Notes under the pieces: generated by a model
Database searches by the model: none
Seen by the model: only the letters and a program-made list of their open reading frames with translations
What the model was told of the DNA's origin: nothing
Program-made: the position numbers and the translations under genes
DNA from: Chloroflexota bacterium
Lineage (GTDB): Bacteria; Chloroflexota; Dormibacteria; Dormibacterales; Dormibacteraceae
NCBI GenBank assembly: GCA_005888075.1
Contig: VBKD01000093.1
Coordinates: forward strand, 1-14,579
Reading direction: 5' to 3'
DNA length: 14,579 nucleotides
Shown: piece after piece, positions 1 through 5,960 of the stretch
How the letters are laid out: each line of letters opens with the position of its first letter
Position numbering within the stretch: the stretch's first letter is position 1

Positions 1-1
1 A

Positions 2-331
2 TGGGCGCGCGGCGAGATCAGGATGTCTCAGTCCCGCGCGGCGGGTGGGCATGCCATGGCTGCGGCAAGAGAGTTGAGCGGAGCTGCTCGGCACGCCGCA
101 TATGCTGCAGGCCAGGCGGCGGTGGTGGCGCATGTCGCCGCACACGAGCTCGGTGCTGCGGCCTACGCGATCAAGGCCGCGCGTGCGACGGCCCCGGGAT
201 GCGAGGATGAGAGCGCCGGCCGGCTCGAGTGCCATTGGCAGCGCGAACAGCTTCCGGATGCGATTCGCGAACTCGTCCTGGACGATCAGCGGTTGCGAAA
301 CGAGATCTGCTGGTCGGTGTTCGACTGTTGA
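2..331 (+). CDS. Imm-5-like putative immunity protein, 3' part only
   Basis: The reading frame is already open at base 2 and ends at TGA 329-331, so the N-terminus lies outside the window. An internal ATG at 23 is possible, but the residues before it (WARGEIR) read as protein. The visible part is about 109 residues: an alanine-rich helical stretch with AAHAxA-like repeats (HAAYAAGQAAVVAHVAAHELG), then a conserved-looking tail (WQREQLPDAIRELVLDD, LRNEICWSVFDC). From memory this tail matches the putative immunity proteins with an Imm-5-like domain, often misnamed exonuclease SbcC. Members are presumed to neutralise polymorphic toxins by binding them, but their activity is not established. No cognate toxin is visible. 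The family call is by recollection of motifs, not by a search. Confidence 0.65.
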   Translation, partial: WARGEIRMSQSRAAGGHAMAAARELSGAARHAAYAAGQAAVVAHVAAHELGAAAYAIKAARATAPGCEDESAGRLECHWQREQLPDAIRELVLDDQRLRNEICWSVFDC

Positions 332-376
332 CGGGCGTGACGGCTGCGCTCCCAACAATCCAGCGGCCGCGTCGGA

Positions 377-446
377 AACCTTAATAAAAGCCGGCCCTAA
401 TCAAGGTTTCTGGGTATCCTTGATTTCGTGGCAAGGTTAATCAAGC
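377..446 (+). promoter_or_regulatory. Putative operator and promoter of the Fic gene: alternating half-sites about 20 nt apart
   Basis: An inverted repeat AATCAAGG (399-406) / CCTTGATT (418-425) ends 2 nt before the GTG start at 428. A third half-site, AATCAAG (439-445), lies inside the first codons. A degenerate reverse copy, CCTTAATA (379-386, 6 of 8 matches), lies upstream. Half-sites start at 379, 399, 418 and 439 and alternate in orientation, so they are spaced about two helical turns apart. A TANNNT -10-like hexamer TATCCT (415-420) overlaps the palindrome and would give a leaderless or nearly leaderless transcript, which fits the absence of a Shine-Dalgarno site. Binding by a regulator, possibly the winged-helix end of the Fic protein itself, is inference. 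Confidence 0.4.
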
Positions 447-1714
447 TTCAGTGGGACCCCCAGCCCGGCTCCGGGCTAGCTCGCCGCGACCGGCAGGGCT
501 GCCGGTACGAGGCGTACGTCCCCGACCCACTCACCGGTCGCCCGATCACGCTGGACGGGACCACCGCGGCGGATGTTACCGATGCCGACAGGGCGGTGAC
601 CCAGTTCACCCTCGAGGGGCGGAGCTTAGTCAATTCGGAAGCGCTGGCGCGGCTCCTGCTGCGAGCGGAGGCGATTGCCTCGTCCAAGATCGAGGGCCTA
701 GAGATCGGAAGCCGTCGACTGCTGCACGCCCAGGCTGCGAGAGGGCTCGGCGAGGAGCCGGCGGACGTGACTGCCCTCGAGGTACTCAACAACCTCGACG
801 CCATGGCGTGGGCCATCGACACACTCAGCGCGAAGAAGGCGATCACTTCCACGGATCTCCTAGCGATCCATGCTCGACTATTGGCGGGGACGCGGCTGCA
901 GGAGCACGGCGGTCGGATGCGCACGACCCAGAACTGGATAGGGGGCAGCGACTTCAATCCGTGCTCGGCAAGTTTCGTGCCGCCGCCGCACGGCGACGTC
1001 GAGGCTCTTCTCGACGACCTATGCGCCTTCTGCAACGGCGACGACCTCCCAGTGATCGCTCAGGCGGCAATGGCCCATGCTCAATTCGAGACCATCCATC
1101 CATTCGTCGACGGGAACGGGCGGACGGGACGCGCGCTCATCCACGTTATCCTTCGCCGACGCGGCCTAGTGAGCCGCGTCGTGCCACCAGTGTCGCTCGT
1201 GCTCGCGACGTGGTCCAAGGATTACGTCGCTGGGCTTACAGTGACGCGCCACCTGGGCGCACCCGAGTCGCCCGAGGCGCATACGGGACTGAATCTATGG
1301 ATCTCGCTCTTTGCGCGCGCGATGCGGCGCGCAGTCACCGATGCACAGATCTACGAGCAACGGGTTCGAGAGATCCAGCAAGGCTGGCGATCCCGGTTAG
1401 GCAGGCTCCGGTCAGGCTCGGCCGCCGAGCTCCTGATCGATGCGCTGCCGGGAGCGCCGGTGCTGACGGTTCACAGCGCTGCGTCGCTGATCAGCCGGAG
1501 CCAACAGGCCGTCAACGAGGCGCTTCCGCGGCTGCTCGATGCCGGCGTCATCGCACAGACGACGGTCGGCCGGCGAAATCGAGCCTTTGAGGCGCCGGAG
1601 CTCATCGACGCCTTCACTGACCTCGAGCGCCGCCTCGCCAGTCCGGACGGTCACACTCAGTTTTCGCCGCCCGCCCGCCCTGCGCCACAGCGGCGTGTTC
1701 GCCAAGCGGGTTAA
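428..1714 (+). CDS. Fic family protein (class II, with N-terminal Fic_N domain and C-terminal winged helix)
   Basis: The 428-residue protein starts at GTG 428; no Shine-Dalgarno is visible. The Fic catalytic motif HPFVDGNGRTGR is at residues 224-235, with the catalytic His224, Asp228 and the two Arg all present, so the enzyme should be competent. Fic enzymes usually transfer AMP from ATP to Ser, Thr or Tyr hydroxyls of target proteins. The N-terminal part (about 45-100) looks like a Fic_N domain and holds SSKIEG (85-90), which fits the (S/T)xxxE(G/N) inhibitory helix motif that makes class II Fic proteins self-inhibited through Glu89. Residues about 335-404 read as a winged helix (VLTVHSAASLISRSQQAVNEAL...GRRNRAF), common in this subgroup and possibly DNA-binding. 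The gene stands alone on its strand, downstream of an immunity-like gene. The physiological target is unknown. Confidence 0.9.
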   Translation: MARLIKLQWDPQPGSGLARRDRQGCRYEAYVPDPLTGRPITLDGTTAADVTDADRAVTQFTLEGRSLVNSEALARLLLRAEAIASSKIEGLEIGSRRLLHAQAARGLGEEPADVTALEVLNNLDAMAWAIDTLSAKKAITSTDLLAIHARLLAGTRLQEHGGRMRTTQNWIGGSDFNPCSASFVPPPHGDVEALLDDLCAFCNGDDLPVIAQAAMAHAQFETIHPFVDGNGRTGRALIHVILRRRGLVSRVVPPVSLVLATWSKDYVAGLTVTRHLGAPESPEAHTGLNLWISLFARAMRRAVTDAQIYEQRVREIQQGWRSRLGRLRSGSAAELLIDALPGAPVLTVHSAASLISRSQQAVNEALPRLLDAGVIAQTTVGRRNRAFEAPELIDAFTDLERRLASPDGHTQFSPPARPAPQRRVRQAG

Positions 1715-1818
1715 CGCCCTCACAGTTGCCGCAGGCGGCGGCCAGTATCGATGGGCGTTTACTCGCCGGTGGCTCGGCTGCAGATTCGCCGACACGACTA
1801 TCGAGGGAGCCTGCGGGA

Positions 1819-2484
1819 TCAGGCCGTTCGAGCGATCGCCGGAGGACGGACGAGCAGGTAGATTCCGACGATCAGGGTCCAGGCGCTGAACGTCATGTAG
1901 CCGATCTGGCTGCTCGAGTTCTGGATCGAGGCAGTGCCGATGAGGCCGGTCACGAACAGGACGACGGCTACGAGCATCCCCGAACCCCCAACCAATCGCA
2001 TCGCCAGGCCCATCGTCCACAAAACAATTCCGACCGCGAACAGGAAGAGGGCGGCAACCTCGAAGCTAAGTGTGAAGGCCGCACTATCCAGGATGTACGC
2101 GCCGAGCGCTGATTTAGCATCAACCCCTGCCTTGAGCCAATCGACCATCACTACTTGGCCTGCGATTGCAAACGCGCTCATCGCGATGTACGTGATTGCC
2201 GCCGCCAGGCTTAGGACGTTCAGCCAGTGCATCGATTTCGGTCCGCCAGCGCGAGCCACGACGTAGAGGTAGGTCGCGAAACCGAGAAAGATCAGATAGC
2301 CGAGCAGCTCGATGTAATTACCGATTCCCGCCTGGCTCGCACTCACGCCCTTGACATAGTTCTGAACTGCTTCCGCGGTGGTATCTGTTGGTAGCGCGCC
2401 GTGCACACCGAAGCCGACGAACGTGACGATAACCGACGCGACTCCGGCTGCCGCCCCCAGCCGGCTGATGGCCTTTTCGCTCAA
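1819..2484 (-). CDS. Multi-pass membrane protein of unknown function
   Basis: A 221-residue protein with about six hydrophobic helices (roughly 8-29, 58-78, 88-110, 138-161, 164-185, 197-213). The first helix is followed by an extracytoplasmic-looking segment of about 30 residues. No catalytic motif is visible; the general look recalls DUF4386-like membrane proteins, but I cannot confirm that. The start is an apparent TTG (complement of 2482-2484). The frame has no ATG or GTG between this codon and the upstream stop at 2515-2517, and no Shine-Dalgarno is seen, so the start is uncertain. It converges on the Fic gene with 104 nt between the stops. This gap (1715-1818) holds only a weak inverted repeat, AACGCCC (1713-1719) / GGGCGTT (1753-1759), and no T-run terminator. 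Confidence 0.7.
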   Translation of the reverse strand: MSEKAISRLGAAAGVASVIVTFVGFGVHGALPTDTTAEAVQNYVKGVSASQAGIGNYIELLGYLIFLGFATYLYVVARAGGPKSMHWLNVLSLAAAITYIAMSAFAIAGQVVMVDWLKAGVDAKSALGAYILDSAAFTLSFEVAALFLFAVGIVLWTMGLAMRLVGGSGMLVAVVLFVTGLIGTASIQNSSSQIGYMTFSAWTLIVGIYLLVRPPAIARTA

Positions 2485-2718
2485 CTTGCGAGAGCTTAGC
2501 GTCCGGTGGGCTGGTTAGTGGACCCGAGCTCCCACAATGCGAACACCCCCTGGGATATTCGGAGGCCGGTCAATGCGATGGATCCTTCTGTTTCCGACGG
2601 ACGCGACGCTGAAGCCCTGGCCGCCGTACGGCGCTTTGTTGAAGTGCAGCCGCAGAGGCCGGTCGCGATCGAGCACGAATCAACTTCATCATTTGCCCGC
2701 TCGCTGTCAGTAGATGGC

Positions 2719-3036
2719 CTACTTTGGCAATCCACGACGAAACGGGGTACCTGGAAGGTCAGGTACCGGAATATCGAGGTCGACTGACGGAACGCCGCCT
2801 TCCCCTCTAATCCAGACCCGACAGCCCGACCAAGCCCAGACTGTCACTCGATCTGCTTCGTGGACCACCTCCAGATAGCCCGGAAATGGACTCCGGGCAG
2901 TGATGAGGACGTGACTCTCTGGCGCGAGCGGGATCTCGTCGGCCCAGGGTTCCACACACAGAGTCGTGACGCCGCTGCTGGCGTTGTGGACCGATAGGTA
3001 CTGGCTGGTTTCGCCGGACTGGTCTTCGGCCGACAT
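2719..3036 (-). CDS. Small conserved-looking hypothetical protein (105 aa)
   Basis: I do not recognise a named family. ATG 3036 leaves 17 nt after the DUF4259 stop. The frame is open further to an ATG at 3099, which would overlap DUF4259 by 46 nt, and a TTG at 3057 overlaps that stop codon, so the start is uncertain. The protein is soluble and probably beta-rich: VHNASSGVTTLCVEPWADE (17-34), then PLAPESHVLITARSP (36-50), a VVHEADRVTVWAW stretch (57-69) and GCRVWI (71-76). This pattern of an EPW motif, a PLAP turn and a late W-x-W reminds me of small uncharacterised beta-sandwich proteins. It is the second gene of a minus-strand pair with DUF4259 and is probably co-transcribed. The function is unknown. 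Confidence 0.6.
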   Translation of the reverse strand: MSAEDQSGETSQYLSVHNASSGVTTLCVEPWADEIPLAPESHVLITARSPFPGYLEVVHEADRVTVWAWSGCRVWIRGEGGVPSVDLDIPVPDLPGTPFRRGLPK

Positions 3037-3053
3037 CGGCGAGTCGGAAATGG

Positions 3054-3461
3054 TCAACCTGTCATTCGACTCCGAAGATCGTCTACCGCGGCGCGCCATT
3101 CTTGGCCCCCCGTCTCTTCCCAGAGCTCGCGAAGTTCAGATTCTGGGCCCAGAATTCGGACGACCGCCGCTTCTCCTCGGGCTATTAGCCCCATCGGCGG
3201 ATCGATTTGGTGCGTAGCTACCCATTGGTCGACTTTGTCGGTATACGCATTCGTGTAGCCCGGTCGGCCGCGAAGCCGGGCGAGTACCTCGCATGCAGCC
3301 AAGGCATTGCAGGCGAGCCCCTGTTCGAGATAGCCGGAGCCCACTGCCTCGATCTGCTCCAACGCAGACCTCACGAGCGAGAGGTCAGATACACCATCAA
3401 GGTCGTAGGCCCAGTCATTGGCGTCATCGTTATCAAACGCCAGCACGCCCCAAGCTCCCAC
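3054..3461 (-). CDS. DUF4259 domain-containing protein
   Basis: The 135-residue protein starts at GTG (complement of 3459-3461), giving the family-typical beginning VGAWGVLAFDNDDANDW. The frame stays open upstream to 3677, but that stretch runs through the tRNA remnant and does not read as protein. A GGGGA lies about 10 nt upstream of the GTG and may serve as ribosome binding site. Recognisable family blocks are FDNDDANDWAYDL (9-21), CNALAACEVLARLRGRPGY (51-69), VDQWVATH (77-84) and SELRELWEE (108-116). DUF4259 proteins are small, soluble, acidic and of unknown function; they are often scattered in Actinomycetota and related phyla in accessory positions. The 105-aa gene follows 17 nt downstream on the same strand, suggesting a two-gene unit. 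Confidence 0.85.
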   Translation of the reverse strand: MGAWGVLAFDNDDANDWAYDLDGVSDLSLVRSALEQIEAVGSGYLEQGLACNALAACEVLARLRGRPGYTNAYTDKVDQWVATHQIDPPMGLIARGEAAVVRILGPESELRELWEETGGQEWRAAVDDLRSRMTG

Positions 3462-3592
3462 CCCGGTTAGTCCCCGATGTCCATGATCCGATCCTAGCGT
3501 TCGTGAACACGTTGATCTTCTGGGTTGCGACCTTTCCCACGGGGTTCGAGTTGTGCGTGGAGCGCGGGGCCAGACTAACTTCAAAATCGGCT

Positions 3593-3668
3593 TGGTGGAC
3601 CCGAGGGGATTCGAACCCCTGGCCTCGTGAGTGCGATTCACGCGCTCTCCCAGCTGATCTCCGTCGGC
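3593..3668 (-). pseudogene. tRNA-Ala(CGC) remnant with intact 3' portion and degenerate 5' end
   Basis: On the minus strand the CCA end (3593-3595), discriminator, T arm (3604-3620, five perfect pairs with loop TTCGAAT), a 5-nt variable loop and anticodon arm (3626-3642, five pairs, loop ATCGCAC, anticodon CGC for alanine) are perfect. The D loop (AGCTGGGA) and GAGC strand are also canonical. The 5' side is wrong: D-stem base 11 is A instead of C, the universal U8 is G, and the acceptor strand would be GCCGACG where GGACCCG is needed, so only 3 of 7 pairs form. It cannot fold as a normal tRNA. The sharp change from perfect to unrelated at about position 11 suggests a recombination breakpoint or an attachment-site remnant rather than slow decay. 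Confidence 0.7.
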
Positions 3669-3680
3669 TCCCACCACCCA

Positions 3681-4361
3681 ATGAAAACGCGCGAAATCTT
3701 ACGGACTGAGCTCAAAGGCGGCGGTTATCTTGCCCTGCCGCGTGGCAAGGGCCCACATCCGGGGGTCGTAGTCATCCATGAAGCGGACGGGCTCAACGAT
3801 CACATCAAGGACGTCAGCCACAGGCTGGCGGACGCGGGCTATTCGGCGCTCGCGGTCGACCTGTTCAGCGGACGCAACCGAGCCGTGTGCATGGCTCGGT
3901 ACATGGGCGGGATGCTCCTCGGATCGGTGAATCGCTATGGGATCAACGACTTAAAATCCTCGCTCACTTTTCTCGCACGGCAGCCTGAGGTCGATGCCGG
4001 TCGAATGGGCGCGATCGGGTTTTGCATGGGCGGCGGCTTCGCCATAGCCTGGGCGTGCACCGACTCACGCCTCAAGGCAATCGCGCCTTTCTACGGCACC
4101 AACCCACGACCGCTCGAGGTTGTGAAACGGCTTTGCCCCGTCGTGGGTTCGTACCCGGAGAAAGACTTCACCGCGCGCTCCGGGAGGTCGCTCGAGGCCG
4201 TGCTCCGTCGCGAAAAGATCGACCATGACATCAAGGTCTACCCTGGTTCCGGGCACTCCTTCTTCAATGATCAGGGGCGTGCCTATGACCAAGAGGCAGC
4301 CGATGACTCATGGCAGCGCGTCCTGAAATTCTTTGGATCGCACCTGCAAACCAAGAAATGA
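3681..4361 (+). CDS. Dienelactone hydrolase family protein
   Basis: The 226-residue protein starts at ATG 3681; an in-frame ATG at 3627 lies inside the tRNA remnant and is rejected. It is an alpha/beta hydrolase of dienelactone hydrolase size. The catalytic triad is visible: Cys115 in GFCMGGG, Asp162 in SYPEKDF and His192 in GSGHSFFND. Glu34 in VIHEADGLN corresponds to the glutamate that controls the nucleophilic cysteine in DLH. These enzymes open the lactone ring of dienelactone-type intermediates, but most family members act on unknown esters or lactones. No other aromatic-degradation genes are here, so a housekeeping or detoxifying role is as likely. It overlaps the next gene by ATGA and heads a three-gene operon. 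No Shine-Dalgarno precedes the ATG, and only 12 nt separate it from the tRNA remnant, so its original promoter region may have been replaced. Confidence 0.88.
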   Translation: MKTREILRTELKGGGYLALPRGKGPHPGVVVIHEADGLNDHIKDVSHRLADAGYSALAVDLFSGRNRAVCMARYMGGMLLGSVNRYGINDLKSSLTFLARQPEVDAGRMGAIGFCMGGGFAIAWACTDSRLKAIAPFYGTNPRPLEVVKRLCPVVGSYPEKDFTARSGRSLEAVLRREKIDHDIKVYPGSGHSFFNDQGRAYDQEAADDSWQRVLKFFGSHLQTKK

Positions 4362-5131
4362 ACGTCCTCGTGACCGGCGGCACGGGCACGCTCGGACGCG
4401 AGGTCGTGATTCAGCTCCGCCAGGCCGGCCATCGCGCCCGGATTCTCAGCCGCAATCCCCGAGGCCATGTCGATACGGTGCAGGGCGACCTGGCCACCGG
4501 TGCGGGACTCCAGAAAGCCGTAGGTGGAATGGACGCGATCATCCATGCCGCATCCGCGACCACCGACGTCCTCAGGGGAAATGCTGTCGACGTGAAGGGA
4601 ACTCGAAGGCTGCTCAACGTGGCGCGAGAGGCCGGCGTCAAACACATCGTCTTCGTATCGATCGTCGGCATCGACCGGGTTAACTACACGTACTACAAGA
4701 CCAAGCTCGCGGCAGAGGCGATCGTGCGTGAGGGCAAAGTTTCGTGGTCGATTTTGCGTGCCACTCAGTTCCACAGCTTCATGGAATTCACCCTCGGGCT
4801 CTTTTCCAAACTGCCCGGTCTGGCGACCGTTCCTCTCGAGTGGCAGTTCCAGCCGGTCGACGCACGCGACGTGGCGCGCCGTCTCGTCGAGGTCGTCAGT
4901 CAAGAGCCTGGCGGGAGGCTTCCCGACTTCGGCGGCCCCGAGGTTCGCGATTTCAAGAGCATCGCCGAGTCCTGGCTGAAGGCTCACAGGCTCAACAAGC
5001 GCCTGGTCAATCTATGGCTGCCGTTTAAATTCAGCCGGCAGGTGGCGGACGGCCTGCTGCTTTGCCCCGATCAAAAGAGCGGAACGATCACCTTTGAGCA
5101 GTACCTCGACCTAAAGTACGGAGCGAAGTGA
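4358..5131 (+). CDS. Atypical SDR / NmrA-like NAD(P)-binding protein
   Basis: The 257-residue protein starts at ATG 4358 inside the stop of the previous gene (ATGA overlap). The N-terminus MNVLVTGGTGTLG (1-13) carries the TGGTGxLG Rossmann nucleotide-binding loop of atypical short-chain dehydrogenases. ILSRNPR (29-35) follows the second strand, where an Arg often favours NADP. GDLATGAGL (43-51) and IIHAAS (61-66) are typical further strands. YYKTK (112-116) gives a Y-x-x-x-K pair at the catalytic position, and RATQFHSFME resembles the NAD(P)H-binding/NmrA-like subgroup. These proteins act as oxidoreductases or redox sensors, and the substrate cannot be read here. Residues about 220-257 form a family-variable C-terminal cap. 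It is the middle gene of the operon. Confidence 0.88.
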   Translation: MNVLVTGGTGTLGREVVIQLRQAGHRARILSRNPRGHVDTVQGDLATGAGLQKAVGGMDAIIHAASATTDVLRGNAVDVKGTRRLLNVAREAGVKHIVFVSIVGIDRVNYTYYKTKLAAEAIVREGKVSWSILRATQFHSFMEFTLGLFSKLPGLATVPLEWQFQPVDARDVARRLVEVVSQEPGGRLPDFGGPEVRDFKSIAESWLKAHRLNKRLVNLWLPFKFSRQVADGLLLCPDQKSGTITFEQYLDLKYGAK

Positions 5132-5619
5132 ACGCTCTCGTCGACAGGTTCGGCCGGACGGGATTCGCGGCCCTCTCCAGCCTGGTTTGGGCGATACCCA
5201 TGGCCGCCTGGGCCGGGTCGTCCGACCTGTCGCCGTACGACCAGACCGCATATCCGTGGGTGGCGCTCGCGATCGGTCTCGTGATGCTGGTCGCGTGGCT
5301 GGTCTTCCTGACGCGCCTGGCCAGGGTGCCGGTCACCAAGCGGCAGCGGCGGCTGGACTTCGGACAGATGTCCGGCTCCGAGAGGCGCTGGGGCCTGATT
5401 GCCGCGGCCTTCGCGCTCGGTCTCATCGCATGGCTCAACGCTGCCGCGACCGTCGATTGGTCGCCGCTGGCAGCCGCGGTAGGCGCGGGCAAGGCAGGGC
5501 CGATCTTGTTTGCGGTAGTGCTCGCCGCCTTCCTGGTTGCGATGATCGCCGGCCTGTCGATCAGCTGGCGCCGCGCGGGAGCGGCGTATCGCGCGAGGCG
5601 TACCTCCGCGGGAAGCTAG
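5128..5619 (+). CDS. Four-helix membrane protein of unknown function
   Basis: The 163-residue protein starts at GTG 5128, overlapping the stop of the SDR gene (GTGA), so it is translationally coupled to it. Four hydrophobic helices lie at about 13-30, 43-62, 88-106 and 124-146. A basic cytoplasmic loop (RLARVPVTKRQRRLDFGQ, about 63-80) separates helices two and three, and the tail is basic (RRAGAAYRARR). There is no recognisable enzyme motif, and I do not know the family. The operon position suggests it partners the two soluble enzymes, but nothing in the sequence says how. The last gene of the unit ends at TAG 5617-5619, just before a region of gene remnants. Confidence 0.75.
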   Translation: MNALVDRFGRTGFAALSSLVWAIPMAAWAGSSDLSPYDQTAYPWVALAIGLVMLVAWLVFLTRLARVPVTKRQRRLDFGQMSGSERRWGLIAAAFALGLIAWLNAAATVDWSPLAAAVGAGKAGPILFAVVLAAFLVAMIAGLSISWRRAGAAYRARRTSAGS

Positions 5620-5661
5620 CCCGCCTCGGCTTACCGCGCAAGGTTGGTGTTCACTACACGG

Positions 5662-5773
5662 ATCGTCGAGACATTGGTTCCACTCGCCCGACGTCGACAT
5701 ATCCGACCAGATCCGCCAGACCCTTATCCGGCGATGCGCTAGTTTCAACTGATGTTCTGTACTCGCGTGCCAT
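5662..5773 (-). pseudogene. N-terminal remnant of an SRPBCC (START-like) gene with a frameshift
   Basis: On the minus strand a GGAGG (5778-5782) sits 4 nt before ATG 5773, which opens MAREYRTSVETSASPDK. The frame then becomes nonsense and stops at 5654-5656. Removing one G from the GGG run at 5721-5723 joins it to VWRIWSDMSTSGEWN in the next frame. Together these read as the classic start of an SRPBCC lipid/aromatic-binding protein (xSVxxxASPxKVWxxWSDxxxxxEWN). After about 37 residues the similarity ends, close to the stop of the upstream membrane gene, so the rest of the gene is gone. It is thus both frameshifted and 3'-truncated. The identification is from family pattern memory. Confidence 0.6.
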
Positions 5774-5807
5774 CTGTCCTCCAAAAAGGGCGGACTTCTT
5801 TGATTGA

Positions 5808-5843
5808 CCCTCTCCCTAACCCTCTCCCATAAATGGGAGAGGG
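5808..5843. repeat. Dispersed intergenic hairpin repeat (CCCTCTCCC family)
   Basis: Two tandem units, CCCTCTCCCTAA (5808-5819) and CCCTCTCCCATAA (5820-5832), are followed by the inverted copy ATGGGAGAGGG (5833-5843). The last two form an 11-bp perfect hairpin (5820-5830 with 5833-5843) around AA. This CCCTCTCCC/GGGAGAGGG element is a well-known dispersed intergenic repeat type in many bacterial genomes. It is not followed by a T run on either strand, so it is not a standard intrinsic terminator, though the stem could still stall transcription or protect transcript ends. It sits exactly between the SRPBCC remnant and the 5'-truncated Hsp70 gene. Confidence 0.75.
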
Positions 5844-5960
5844 AACAAGATTAGTGCGACTGATTGCTGGAATTGCCCGCTGGCCCCGTATGGGTGGGAC
5901 ACCGACTGCCGGCAGTACCGCAAAGGCGGTGGATGCAATGACTCCCGGCTGCTTTCGGGC

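Noticed and set aside
451..1590. Long plus-strand frame of 379 codons overlapping the Fic gene
   Set aside because: The protein is Arg/Ala/Gly-rich and low in structure, and it is the shadow frame of the Fic gene with its intact catalytic motif.
2485..2718. Possible small genes between the 105-aa gene and the membrane protein (plus 2506-2787, minus 2496-2735, minus 2515-2679)
   Set aside because: None has a recognisable family, good start context or clearly better codon use than the others. The minus frame ending at 2515 (with HFNKAPYGGQGFSVASVGN) reads most like protein and could be a gene remnant, but the evidence is too thin to list.
3593..3668. Intact tRNA-Ala gene
   Set aside because: Only 3 of 7 acceptor pairs form, U8 is lost and the D stem has a mismatch, so it was called a remnant instead.
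3627..3680. Upstream ATG for the dienelactone hydrolase
   Set aside because: These 18 codons lie in the tRNA remnant; the family N-terminus begins at ATG 3681.
5071..5784. 237-codon minus-strand frame
   Set aside because: Most of it is antisense to the four-helix membrane gene. Only its first 41 codons carry signal, and those are explained by the frameshifted SRPBCC remnant.
5820..5843. Intrinsic terminator
   Set aside because: The stem is strong but has no T run on either side and belongs to a known dispersed repeat type.
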